Positions 54,282 to 64,000 of a stretch of 64,000 bases of DNA are shown here, in pieces. This stretch comes from Symsagittifera roscoffensis. Its lineage: Eukaryota; Xenacoelomorpha; Acoela; Convolutidae. The translations under genes and the position numbers were made by a program. The stretch lies in the NCBI RefSeq assembly GCF_963678635.1, contig NC_087062.1, forward strand, positions 97,023,705 through 97,087,704. The letters are read 5' to 3'. The notes beneath the pieces were generated by a model, which saw only the letters and a list, made by a program, of their open reading frames with translations, searched no databases and was not told where the DNA came from. Each line of letters opens with the position of its first letter. The first letter of the stretch is position 1.

Positions 54282-56126
54282 TTAAAATCTCCTACAATCC
54301 CTCTCGTTCTCTGCGTGCTGTCGTCTGGACGGCATGATCTTCACCTTCTCACTGACTGTTGGCGATGCCACTGCTGCTGTCCACTCGGGGTCATCTCTGG
54401 TCACTTCTCTTTCTAACAATCCACCCAGCATCCGCATCACTTGCGGTGTGACCTGCACCGTTTTATCCAATAATGAGAGGCTGTTTATGTTTATGCGAGA
54501 GAGTTCTTGCTGGACCAGATTCGAGCGCAGCAACAGATCCAAGGGGACCGGGTCCTCCTTGGATAGGATCTTTATCTCGGCTGCTTTCTCTACAGGCAAC
54601 TCAGGATGCCCTGGAATTGGATGTCCAGATTTATCCAACCATCTCTTTAAGGGAAGCGCTTCATAAGTCTCGTTGTCCAGGAACGAGAATCCCTCCTTTA
54701 TTTCTGCCTGATTGGCCTGCTTCTGCTCCAATCTTTCATAGAACTCAGTTTTCTTGCTGAGGCTGTCAGCATTCTGGTGTTTATAACGCATCCATGTTCG
54801 ATTATCATATGGTAGCCATCCAATCTTACTATCCATCTACCAATATAACTCTGATCCATCGAGTAGGTCTTCAACCAGGATAACGCTCTGTTGTCCACGC
54901 GTAGCTTGAAGGGAGCGCTCCCCAAGTATGCACGGTACTTTTCCACGAAAGTGACTACTGCAAACATTTCTGCTTTTGGTGCGCCATATTTCATCTCTGT
55001 GTCACTCAAGACCTTGCTGCTGTATGCAATGGGACGGAGAACCGTTCTTCCGTTCCATTCTTGCTCTTCATGCAGTATTCCTGAGATGGATACTACCGAT
55101 GCGTCTGTATCAAGAACATACATGCCCTTTTCTGTAGGCATGCCTAGCACTGGCGCTTCGCACAGTTCCCGCTTTATGTTCTCGAAGGCAACCTGTGCCT
55201 CATCGTTCCATTCGAATTTTTTCCCCTTGTTGCGCATCAGCTTCTGCATCGGATACACCTTGTCCGCATATCCTTTTATGAATTCCCGGTAGTAATTGGC
55301 AAACCTTAGGAAGCTCAGGAGCTGTGTGTCCGTTCTGGGAGCTTTCCATGTCAACACTGCTTCCACTGCTTCCGGGTCCGGCCTCACACCATGCCTGTCC
55401 ACCATTCTTCCCAGGTACTTAATCGAATCCCTAAGGATTTCACATTTCGATGGTTTGCACTTCAATCCTGCTCTTTTCATGCATCCAAAGACCTCTTCGA
55501 GCCTATCAATGTGGTCTTCCAGGGTCGGTGTCGCTATGACTACGTCATCCACGTAACACATCACGAGATTCCCGTACTTCTTGGTCACTCTCGTCAAAGC
55601 CTGAGCCATCAGTCTTTGAAAAGTAACCGTTGCATTGCACAAGCCGAAGGGCATCCTCTTCCACTGGTACAAACCCAACTCGCACGCGAATCCGGTTTTC
55701 TCTCTATCCTTCTTCCGCAGAGGGACCTGCCAGAAGCCACAACCCAAGTCCAATGTGGTGAAGAACTTGGCATCATCAAGCTTAGAGAGGCTCTCGTCTA
55801 TTCGCGGTATCGGGTACGCATCTTTTATCGTTACCGCGTTCAAGTAACGAAAGTCGCAATAAAATCTAAGCTGCCCCTTTCTTTTTCGCCATTAATACCC
55901 CGCAAGCCCATGGCGATTTCGAGGGTTCTATCATGTCGTATTCAAGGAACATTTCTATTTCCGCTCGGCACGCTTCCGATTTGTGTGGCGTCATTCGTCT
56001 TGCGCCTTCCCTATGGGGAACGGTGCCCTCTTCAAGTTCGATTTCGTGTTCGACGAAATTACAGCAACCGATATCCGCCTTATGTTTTGAAAATACATCT
56101 GCGTTCCGATTTAGGAGGTCCCGCAA
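54282..56126 (-). pseudogene. pol: Element A reverse transcriptase and RNase H, frameshifted
   Basis: Frames are 56126-55866, 55843-54698 and 54836-54282. RT blocks LDLGCGFWQVPL, the active site MCYVDDVVIATPT and LRFANYYREFIKGYA are present, as are RNase H LDTDASVVSISG and LRVDNRALSWL. A frameshift lies at 55843-55866 and another at about 54790. The region after RNase H (DSLSKKTEFYERL to LLDKTVQVTPQVM) is conserved in C. Confidence 0.87.
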
Positions 56127-56265
56127 TTTTTCGAAATCTCCCTCATCTATTTTCCTTTTAAATGTTCTATCTCTGGCAAAACCGGTTTGTCAGATTCTAG
56201 TTCATATGACGAGGGGCGTTCCGGAAAATTCGAGCAGCTTGATAAGCCGTCGTCCGTTTCAGATT

Positions 56266-57429
56266 TCATTGAAACAATTTATGAATAGATTTTATTTCAT
56301 TAATCCTCTTTAAAATTTCATCTTTATTGGCATGATAAGGATAGTCTTTCACACTATGTTTCTTCAAGTTTTGTGTCTCCTCATAGTCGGTCCTCATCGG
56401 CAAAGCGTAGCCAAGCTTCTTTCCACGCTGGATTGAAACCGTGGTGTCCAGTGTGTTCAATAACACACTAACACACAGTCCATTTCGCGTTACCGAGAAG
56501 CTCCGGCCTAAAATCAGCAAACTCTGACTATTTGGATTCGGTACTAAGCAAACCTGTTTACTATCACTTAACGAATTCAAATTCCTCATTCTAAAAATTG
56601 CCACCACAGCTTGTCCTGGCTGTAGTTTTACTTTTCTATCTAAAAAAATTGGTACCTTGTTTTCGTCTGTTAGTATCCTATTAATTGGTTTCCTAACATA
56701 CTTCCGGTCCGGGTTTCTAATCCGTATCAGACCGTTGTTCAAGTCAATCATCACGTTAAAATTCCTCACAAAATCTCTGCCCAAGATGAATTGGTCGGCA
56801 TCGTCCAAATTCTCTACCACCAGGAAGCTCATCCAAAGATCCCTTCCTCCCATGTGGAGGACCGTTATTGTTGTTCTTCTGGCTACGTAAATGGCTCTTC
56901 GATTGGCGGCGGCGAGTCGGAGATTCGTTGGAATTAGATCTTCCCTCGTGAAGCCCATTCTTTCCCAAGTTTTTATCGGCATCACACTCACTACCGCTCC
57001 TGTGTCCAGAAGCCCTGTGACTCCGATTTTTGTTCCGTTGGTGTCGAGCAGATGTGCGGTCACATCTGCTTCATACCCAATGTGTACTGCATCTTGTTCC
57101 ATCATGGCGTCGTGGCCTATCCTGCAGACTTTGAGTTCCTCCTCACCCAAATAGATCTGCCCCATTTGGTCATCATCTATTGTTACATAAGTCCTGGTGT
57201 AGATACTGATTCCATCCACGTTCAGCATCACTCGATACGGCCCATAGACCTCTAGGTAGCGTCCATGAAGTTTCTTCATGCGAGAGCCACCCGTTGTTAG
57301 TAGTGTTCGCACAGCTCTCGACTCGGTGCGTGGCTCCACCTGCCTCAGATAATCTGCATATGTATCCAAATGCATCAAAGTGAACTCGGATGGTTCACTT
57401 AAATTTCTGATTACCTGATGTCCAGCCAC
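56266..57429 (-). CDS. pol: Element A protease region of pol, 387 aa
   Basis: Uninterrupted frame from a MAGHQVIRNLSEPS start. It contains the retropepsin signature LLDTGAVVSVMPIKTW (DTG) and FILGRDFVRNFNV. After the protease come RKVKLQPGQAVVAIFRMRNL and RGKKLGYALP, conserved in all three elements before the RT. It ends at a stop near 56266, where B and C continue into the RT; a frameshift is likely between this frame and 56126. Confidence 0.87.
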   Translation of the reverse strand: MAGHQVIRNLSEPSEFTLMHLDTYADYLRQVEPRTESRAVRTLLTTGGSRMKKLHGRYLEVYGPYRVMLNVDGISIYTRTYVTIDDDQMGQIYLGEEELKVCRIGHDAMMEQDAVHIGYEADVTAHLLDTNGTKIGVTGLLDTGAVVSVMPIKTWERMGFTREDLIPTNLRLAAANRRAIYVARRTTITVLHMGGRDLWMSFLVVENLDDADQFILGRDFVRNFNVMIDLNNGLIRIRNPDRKYVRKPINRILTDENKVPIFLDRKVKLQPGQAVVAIFRMRNLNSLSDSKQVCLVPNPNSQSLLILGRSFSVTRNGLCVSVLLNTLDTTVSIQRGKKLGYALPMRTDYEETQNLKKHSVKDYPYHANKDEILKRINEIKSIHKLFQ

Positions 57430-57455
57430 TGAGATTATCGACTGTATCTTGCTTC

Positions 57456-60360
57456 CTAGATACCGGAGATCACATTAAGTTTCATGCTCAAACTGCTTGG
57501 TGCTTTAGTTTCTTCGAACTTCGTTGCTTCGAAGGTATTCAGTTGCTCCTGAAGTTTCTCATTCTCCAGTTCAAGTTTCACTTTTTGTTCGATCTCTTTC
57601 GTCACCAGCTCCTGCTGCACTCTACTTAGAGCTTCCCTCGCGGCTGCCCTATAATCACTCTTGAAGTCATCGGCCGCAGTCACTGGTTCCCGTCCACATG
57701 TCTCTTCAGTTACCGCCTGCATTTTCTTTGCCGCCAGCTCTTGAGGTTTATCTTTTCTGCGTGCCTCCGCTTCACTCAACAGGCGAGCATTGCTGGCTTT
57801 CACTCCTGGCAAAGCTTTTCAATGCCTTGGATGCTTGATGTCTGCCACTGCATCCCAGAATTGCGGACAATCTGATTTAAAATGACCTTCCAAGTTGCAA
57901 AAGAAACACCTCGGGCCATATTTCTTAATTACTCCTCTCATGAAATCCTCATGGTCCAATTCTGACGCATCTTTGTCCTCGAGGCTAAAGCCTATTGCTT
58001 TCATGCCTTGTTTGTAAGTTGGCACATGATGGTCCGTTGAACTGCAATTGGCACAAGAGCGTCTCTTGCCCATATCATCCCTAGGTTTGTACCAATTGTT
58101 CCCTTGGTTTGCTGGTCCGTTGTTAAAATTGCCATAAATGTTTTTGTAGTATCCAGATCTCGAACGAGGTTTCAACAAAAGATACTCTTTTGACTTGAGC
58201 CTCAACTCCTCTGGTGTTGGCGCATTGGTTGATTGTGGTGTGTAATGCGTTGCCAGCATTGTTCGAAGTTCATCATTCTTCACACCATCGATGAATTTTG
58301 AGGCTACGGCCAGGTTCATCCTTCGGTTTGACTCAACCGGTTGGCTGCGTCTTCTCAGCATTTCCAAGTCATCGAGAAAATTGTCTATCGTTTCATCTTC
58401 TCGTTGCCTCCGTTTCTCGAAGCGCATCATCGCTTGATGCCCCTGCACCCCTGATCCAAAACGGTTTAACAAGATTTCGAAGATTTTCTCGGCTGTGTCA
58501 CGCTGATATTGCTTCTTGGCCATGACACAGTTCAGGGCTATCCCTTCCAAGTTGCTGGTGAGCGCACTGCATTCCTGTCTCTCCGACAAGTCCTCTTCCT
58601 CGATTGCAGCTTCATTACCTCTATCCAGGGATCAATACAGCCATCAGATTCATCTTTATAGCATCTTGGTTTCTTAAAGACTCTTCTGGACTTCTCACTG
58701 CGTTCATTGGTTCTGGATAACCTTGTAAGGAATGTCTCCAAAGACCTGTTCAGGGGTTCAAAGGCTGTGACCAATGCCGTAGCATCCCTTGAGCGTCCCG
58801 CCTGAGTGTCCTCACACCTTGTCAAAGGCTCTGTATGCGGTGCATCTCTGCAATCCGAATCGCCGTGAGTGTTTCCCCCTGGGCCCACATGACACCTCCC
58901 CGGGCTTGCATGCCCTCTGTTACAGGAATCACTTCTCCCAGTCGCATGTGTGCCTTGCGTTGGTCGTTCATTAGAGGTCTGTCTGTTCCCCGTTGAACTT
59001 GCTCTACTGTTCGGGCCCCATGTTCTATTATCCCTTGTGGCATAGCCTGTTGAATTGCCCCTGCCTCTAATGGATCCATAGGTTCCCCTTCCTTTGGTCC
59101 ACTCTTGCTGCTTAGTAGCCCGTCCAACTTGTCCATGATAGCCTGAGTTCGCCTCTTCATCATCGCGTCTATCTTTGTGTCAAGAGTCCCAAGAGACTGC
59201 TCTTGCTGAATTCTCAACTTCTCCATGTCGTCTCTTAAGCGTAATTCTCTTCGTTCCGCTTCTCTTGTCATTCGCGACAAGTTCTTTGCTATATGCTCGT
59301 CCGTCCTTTCTTTCTTATTGCGGTTTATTTCTTCCCGCAGACTTTCTCTTTCAATGTGAACTGCTCTTTCTAGCTCACTCATTCTTATGGACATCTGTTC
59401 ATTTTGTTCTCCTAAACTGTCCACTATGTTGTTCAAGGCTTCTTCTAGTGCTGCCCCGTTATCCACAAGTGGCGTCACTAGTGGCGGTGTAACCCTGTCG
59501 GTCCCAGGTAGCTTCGTGCTGGTCGAGATTCGGGCCTTGACTCTCTGCCTCGGCGTCTTTTCATTATCCACATCGGGATCCGCCAATGCTTTGCCTAGCC
59601 CTCTGTTTCTACTCTCCCCAGTTTGCGGCTCTGATTTTGTCATAATCGCGAAGCCTCTCGACTGGCCCGTTGTGTTTACCTCTTTGCTAATCATTCTCAC
59701 CACACCAAATTTGTCCTTGGTTCCAGTCTCTCTTTCGACGTATGCCTCATTCTCCTGGGTCGAACTAATGAGGCTGACTTGAGATCCAAAATCCACTAGC
59801 TCTTCTTCGTCCTCCTCCTCCTGGGATTCACCTTCATTTCCTGCGCCCCCTCCCATGGTGAATGGAAAGATGTTTCCTAAGGTGTTCCTCATTCTTTCTG
59901 AGAACGATGATGACGTTGTTTGTTTCTCAGTCCCGCCTGCCATCATAGTGTTGTCTGTTGGAGATCTTCTAGTTGCCGCTATTTCAGTTGAGATGTCGGA
60001 CAGTTCCGACATCTCCTCTCGATCCAACGTCCCGGTGGAAATGGCAAAATCATGGCCTTGTTCTACCGGAGTAGATTCACTCGCCAGCCTTCTGCCTCTC
60101 CCTTCCAGTCCATGTACTTCCTGGTTCTCGTTCATGGCATGGTCCGTATTGACCTCCACTTCTAACAGTTCTTTTCGCTCTTCTGAGGTCTTCTGACTCC
60201 TTGTTTCAACCATTCTGCCTGAAACTGTCTCCCCTTTGTCGGTCCGGGCTCGTTTGATCCAATCCAGAAAAAGATCGGTCATTGTTCTTCTTTGCTCTTT
60301 AGGTATGAATTTCCTAGAGCTATTACCCCGTTTAGGTATCCTTGACTTGTCTAGACTCAT
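57456..60360 (-). pseudogene. gag: Element A gag, frameshifted
   Basis: The start MSLDKSRIPK at 60360 is chosen by likeness to the gag starts of B and C. Frames are 60360-58822, 58888-58538, 58589-57819 and 57812-57456. The N-terminal half is acidic and coiled-coil-like. The capsid-like core has LLNRFGSGVQGHQAM and IDNFLDDLEMLRRRS. The first knuckle starts CANCSSTDHHV but lacks its last Cys because of a short deletion; the second, CFFCNLEGHFKSDC, is complete. The final frame stops at TAG 57456, a few tens of bases before the protease frame. Confidence 0.82.
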
Positions 60361-60366
60361 TCTCAA

Positions 60367-63173
60367 TTTGTCACTTCCTAATGCCTATAGACTTAATTCG
60401 ATTGCTAGTGACCTTATAGTTTGACTACCAATAATAATGACACAACACAATAAATTTCACAAGATGCTATTAAATAGTGACGACGAATCCCTGTATGTTA
60501 TCAGAGTACAGTTTGTATACAATTTATTCACACTAACCGATTATCGGTCGTAAGATTTGAGTACTAGCACAATATCATGTTATCAGTCAATTTAAAAGAT
60601 AGTGTACTCACTACCCAATCAAACACAGTTTATTTTGATTTAAAATCAAAAACAAAAAAATATATAATGACAGAGTATGAATATCTCTATAAAAAACGTA
60701 TGTGTTGTACTTTTAGTCTGTCGCAGTACAATAGTCGAACTTATATTTCGAAGAAAAAGCTTTCCCTGCTTGGTGCTGCACCAAAAAGACAAAACATTGA
60801 AGGCAGTAATTTTCTCAAGTGGGCGTCTATTGCACCCACCGAGTACTGTGTTACCTATCTGCCTTCGGACTGCCCGAGCTAGACCTACTAAAATCCTCAG
60901 GGCAGTCACTTTTCACAAAAACGTATTGGGTTTCAATCCACACCAAATAATTACGCTCTTTTTAGTTTAGACTTAGTGTAGCGAATATCCGAGCTCGGAC
61001 CTGTTTTGTTTTGGTCTGGTTTTTACTGAAGGCAAGTTACCAGTGCAGTCACTGATTCCTAGCCTGTCTGCTAATAACCTAATACCTCTCACTGTAGTCT
61101 TTCTTCTGTTTACCTAGGTCCTTTAATAAAAAAAGATACCCCGCCGGATTGGTAAAAATAGGACCCTTCCGGATTGGCAAAATTTAGACCTCTCCGGATT
61201 GGGAAAAAATATGACCCTTCCGGACTAACAAAATTTAGACCCCTCCGAATTAGTAAATATGTGACCCCTCCGGATTGGGAGCCCTCTGGTCTGTGTCGGT
61301 AGTTTTTCGGAGATTTCCTTCTTTCAACCTATGCCCCTCCGGATACGTTCTCCGATTCGATTTTGCTATTTCAATTAACTAGGAAGAGTATGTACTGCTT
61401 TCCTAGACCCTTCCGGATTGAAGTTAAGCCTCTTATTTGACAATTCACGCTAACAGTGAAGGGTCTTATCGCTCGCCTAACTTCGGCTCGATTAAAGTTT
61501 TTCTGTGCCTTTAGCCTTCCCTTTTCGTCTAGAACGGCCTAAAGTTACTTTATTCAACCGCTATTACCTTTTGGTAGGTGTATAAGGGCTTTTCTAAAAG
61601 AAATTTTTAAAACGTGAAGGGTCTACCCTCCCAAATTGGTGAATTTGCTAAAAACAATCTCAAAAAATTTTCACGCTTACTTTTTCGAAAAACTTTTACC
61701 CTTATTAGTAAGCTCAGCTAATTTCTGATCTATTGATACCAAGATCAACTCGATATATCCAGTAGTTCCAAAGTTATTAACCAAAACGTCTTTTTTCTAA
61801 AGTTAAAAAATTTGTCTCTTATAGGTTCCGCCTAACTTTTTCCGCAATTTTGTTCTTTTCGACCTAAAAATTATTGATCCGAGCTCAAAAGGCCTATACT
61901 CTTCTACTTCAATGCAAAAAACCCGATCTAAAACGCTTTAGTTGAAAAAATTTGCGAAAAACTATGCTACCTGTACCCCTCCGGATTGCTGAATCCACCA
62001 AATCAAACACGTTAAGTTCGATTTCTCTGCAACCCGGAAAGCTTTCGGGTAGCGGGTTTTAAAACTCGTAGATTTCCTAGTGAACGTTGTCCGAACAACT
62101 ATTTTTACTGTTCTAACTCAAAAATTTCAAAAAATTTTCTGATTTTATAATGTTTTGTACTATCAAAAATCACGAAAATTTGGTTTTCCGTACCAAAATA
62201 GTTCCAAACACTTCCGAACTAACCTTAACCGGTTCTATCTATTATAGTAGTGCAGTTACGATGTAACACACTACTTTGGCTTTTTTCCGTTTAAAGAAAA
62301 ATCGATATCTCAAAAATCGCGACTTGTGGGGGGATCAAAATATCGCTATTTTGACCCTAAAAACCGGTCTGCTTTCTGTGTTTTTCACTGAAAAACGTTA
62401 TAAGAGTATTATTATAGGCTATATAAGTAATAATATTAGTAATACTATACCCCTCCGGGTTTGTTTAATATCCGAATTAAGGTGCTTAACAGATTACTAT
62501 CTTACATTTTGTACCAAAAGGGATACAAAACTTGTTAACCTTACCCAACAGTCGATTGTTGTTGTCCTTGAGCCCCTTCTTGTTTCTCCTTGTACTGCTT
62601 GCCGGATCAATCTTCTCCCAAGACCCTTCCAAATTGAGCGCAAATCAGCTGATCCTTTCGGATTGAGCGCAATTTATCATTAACGTGCTTAAATGCTCAA
62701 ATAACCCTACAGTACAAGCCTCACAAACGGGCTACAAAAAGGATCGTAACGATCCTGACTGATATAAATGCCTGTAACAAGAATATATCTATCAACAACA
62801 AACGGGAGGGTCGGATCACATCTTGTCTGGGTGGATGATTTCTACTGATTTGGTTTTTTCGGTTATTTTTTATGTTTTTTGTTTTTCTTGAGTACTATAC
62901 TACTTTTTGTTTGATTTTATATATTTCTTTAAGTGTTTTTGGTCACGGACCATTCAGGAGATGACGGGACCGCGAATCCCCCCACCCTTCCTGGTTCGTG
63001 AATTTTCGGTCTTAACTAAGTTAAAAAGCTATTCACGGTAATCCGGAAGGCTTCCGCGTTCCGAACTACCCTTCCGCCCCGGCGGTTTAGGCCTATTAAG
63101 GACGTTAATGTGAGCATCCGCTCGGCGCGGAGTGCTCGTTAACGGTTCTGCCGGTCATGATGTTAAAAAAAAT
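60367..63173 (-). other. Element A 5' leader (2.8 kb, no gene)
   Basis: About a dozen copies of CCCCTCCGGATTG or variants between 61130 and 62660. They share the self-complementary CTCCGGAG-type core with element C's leader motif. An AATCAAAC-ACGTTAA-GTTCGATT imperfect hairpin at 62001-62023 copies one in the LTR. The part nearest gag (60770-60915) contains the structured element. Remaining sequence is AT-rich. Confidence 0.65.
60770..60915 (-). promoter_or_regulatory. Structured leader element, element A
   Basis: Minus-strand order matches element C: first hairpin GCCCTGAG with CTCGGGC, then an outer stem CTGCCTTC/GAAGGCAG (60859-60866 with 60799-60806) around an inner stem GTGGGTG/CGCCCAC. 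The outer stem has a third, unrelated sequence yet pairs over 8 bp. Bases around it (TTAGTAGG, AGCTCGGGCA, CTCGGTGGGTG, CCCACTTGAGAA) are shared with C. Confidence 0.65.
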
Positions 63174-63190
63174 AACACCCAGGTGCGCCA
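63174..63190 (-). other. Candidate primer-binding site, element A
   Basis: TGGCGCACCTGGGTGTT on the minus strand, 12 nt after the LTR. Same start and spacing as B and C. Confidence 0.55.
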
Positions 63191-63202
63191 TAAAAACATG
63201 TA

Positions 63203-64000
63203 GGTAACATTCGCCCGGAAGATACATATCGACGGAAAATAAAACTAAGTCCTAAGACGACTGGCTAACGTCTAAACAGAGCTTTACATGCTTTTCACCG
63301 TCTCTACCAAGCCAGTACTTTCGGTGGTTTTTCTAACATCGGGTCGACAAAAAACGTTACTGCTTTCGGTTTCGGTCAAAACACTCAAATTAACTTAATT
63401 ACATGCAGAAATAGTGCTCATGGCTGGTCTCAGTATCCCCAGACCACGAGGTCACTCCTAAAAACAGGGCTACTACTACTTATTGAATTATTATTGTTTT
63501 TGTTCAGTAGATAAAAATCATCATCTCCATCGAAGATGGATCAACCCTTTCCCCCAACTCCTAGCTTCTCATCCTAGCAAAATGAATTCAAATGTTAATT
63601 AAATTCAAATCAGGACATGACAGGGAAGCTAAAATTTCATATAAGATGATAAAAGTTTCAGTCCCGAAACCCCTCCTGATTCTTGAATCCACTGAATCAA
63701 GCACGTTAAGCTTGATTTCTCTGTAACCCGGAAGGCTGGTTTCCACCCCTCACTGTTGTTAGCAACTGCCTTGCAACTATTGTAGCGACACAATAGTTGC
63801 AACTTGGAGCGGTCTCTGCTACTTCTGCTTTTCTCTAGTTCTGATTCTCAATTTTCTCGTTGTTGTCGTCGTCGCAACTATCGTTGTTGTGTTTTTCTTC
63901 AACTTTCTGGCCAAAATAGCCGTTTTTGACGCTTCTCAAAATTATTACGTCATCACTTCGAATTTTTAAAATTCTAAAATATCAGAATATTCTAGCCCTC
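63203..64000 (-). repeat. Element A 5' LTR (truncated by window edge)
   Basis: The internal border is at 63203, followed by a 12-nt spacer and the candidate primer site. From 63566 on it matches 40977-41411, which is the element's 3' LTR fragment. Expected total length is about 920 bp, with the end about 120 bp beyond the window. It contains the TCCATC/GATGGA hairpin (63526-63540), an AATCAAGC/GCTTGATT hairpin (63695-63717) and a 13-bp hairpin TTGCAACTATTGT/ACAATAGTTGCAA (63771-63802). Confidence 0.85.

Larger units (their letters stand above)
40977..64000 (-). mobile_element. Element A: outermost giant Ty3/Gypsy-type LTR retrotransposon
   Basis: Reading leftwards on the minus strand there is a 5' LTR (63203 to beyond 64000), a candidate primer site, a 2.8-kb leader, gag, protease, RT/RNase H, integrase remnants, a macro-like domain, a giant ORF3, a 3' UTR, a G-rich primer tract and a 3' LTR fragment. 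The internal region is about 21.7 kb. Bases 40977-41411 match 63566-64000 with about 16 differences by eye (about 96 percent), which identifies them as the two LTRs. The 3' LTR is cut at 40976/40977, where element B's 5' LTR begins, so the rest of A should lie beyond B, off the left edge. The element is decayed: frameshifts in gag and RT, a deletion of an integrase catalytic Asp, and stops in ORF3. Confidence 0.88.

Noticed and set aside
1-64000. Host genes, tRNA or rRNA genes
   Set aside because: All coding-like stretches are accounted for by the three elements; no other conserved protein or RNA gene was recognised, although a weak tRNA-like structure could be missed by eye.

Overview
The window is eukaryotic repetitive DNA, almost certainly from an invertebrate animal. 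No host gene, rRNA or tRNA gene was recognised. Everything in it can be explained as three related giant Ty3/Gypsy-type (Metaviridae) LTR retrotransposons nested inside one another. I call them A (outermost, minus strand), B (middle, minus strand) and C (innermost, plus strand). The host lineage cannot be fixed from the sequence; a nematode is a guess only.

Layout. Element A occupies 40977-64000. Its 5' LTR begins at 63203 and runs off the right edge, and a fragment of its 3' LTR lies at 40977-41533. Element B is inserted into that 3' LTR. Its 5' LTR is 40081-40976, its leader 36650-40050, its gag and protease 32897-36649. It is then interrupted at 32896/13393 and resumes with reverse transcriptase, integrase and a giant third ORF from 13391 down to base 1, where it leaves the window. 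Element C (13393-32896) is the interruption. It has two 873-bp LTRs that agree at roughly 98-99 percent by eye, and a 4-bp target duplication CAGT. It lies exactly between the protease and reverse transcriptase of B. The chronology is self-consistent: the comparable LTR parts of A differ by about 4 percent and those of C by about 1.5 percent.

Gene plan shared by all three, in order: an LTR; a candidate primer site 11-12 nt after it; a leader of about 3 kb; gag with two CCHC knuckles; pol, made of protease, RT, RNase H, an unusually long linker, a DD35E integrase with a GPY/F-like motif, an acidic spacer and a C-terminal domain that looks like a macro (ADP-ribose-binding) domain; an intergenic stretch with a likely 3' splice site; a third ORF of roughly 2,500 or more codons; a 3' UTR; a short G-rich plus-strand primer; and an LTR. 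ORF3 carries a ~100-residue N-terminal domain, a coiled coil, an SGNH/GDSL hydrolase domain with all catalytic blocks, a second degenerate SGNH-like domain, and a Cys/His-rich C-terminus. Full-length elements would be about 23 kb. All three copies carry frameshifts, stops or deletions. C has lost more than 4 kb from the middle of its ORF3.

The most interesting signals are at nucleotide level. An 11-mer TGTCCGGGGAG serves as the 3' polypurine-tract core and is also repeated inside pol in two reading frames. A stretch of about 50 nt around one such copy, preceded by a perfect hairpin, is nearly invariant among otherwise divergent elements. The leader contains a helix whose outer stem changes sequence completely between copies but keeps perfect pairing.
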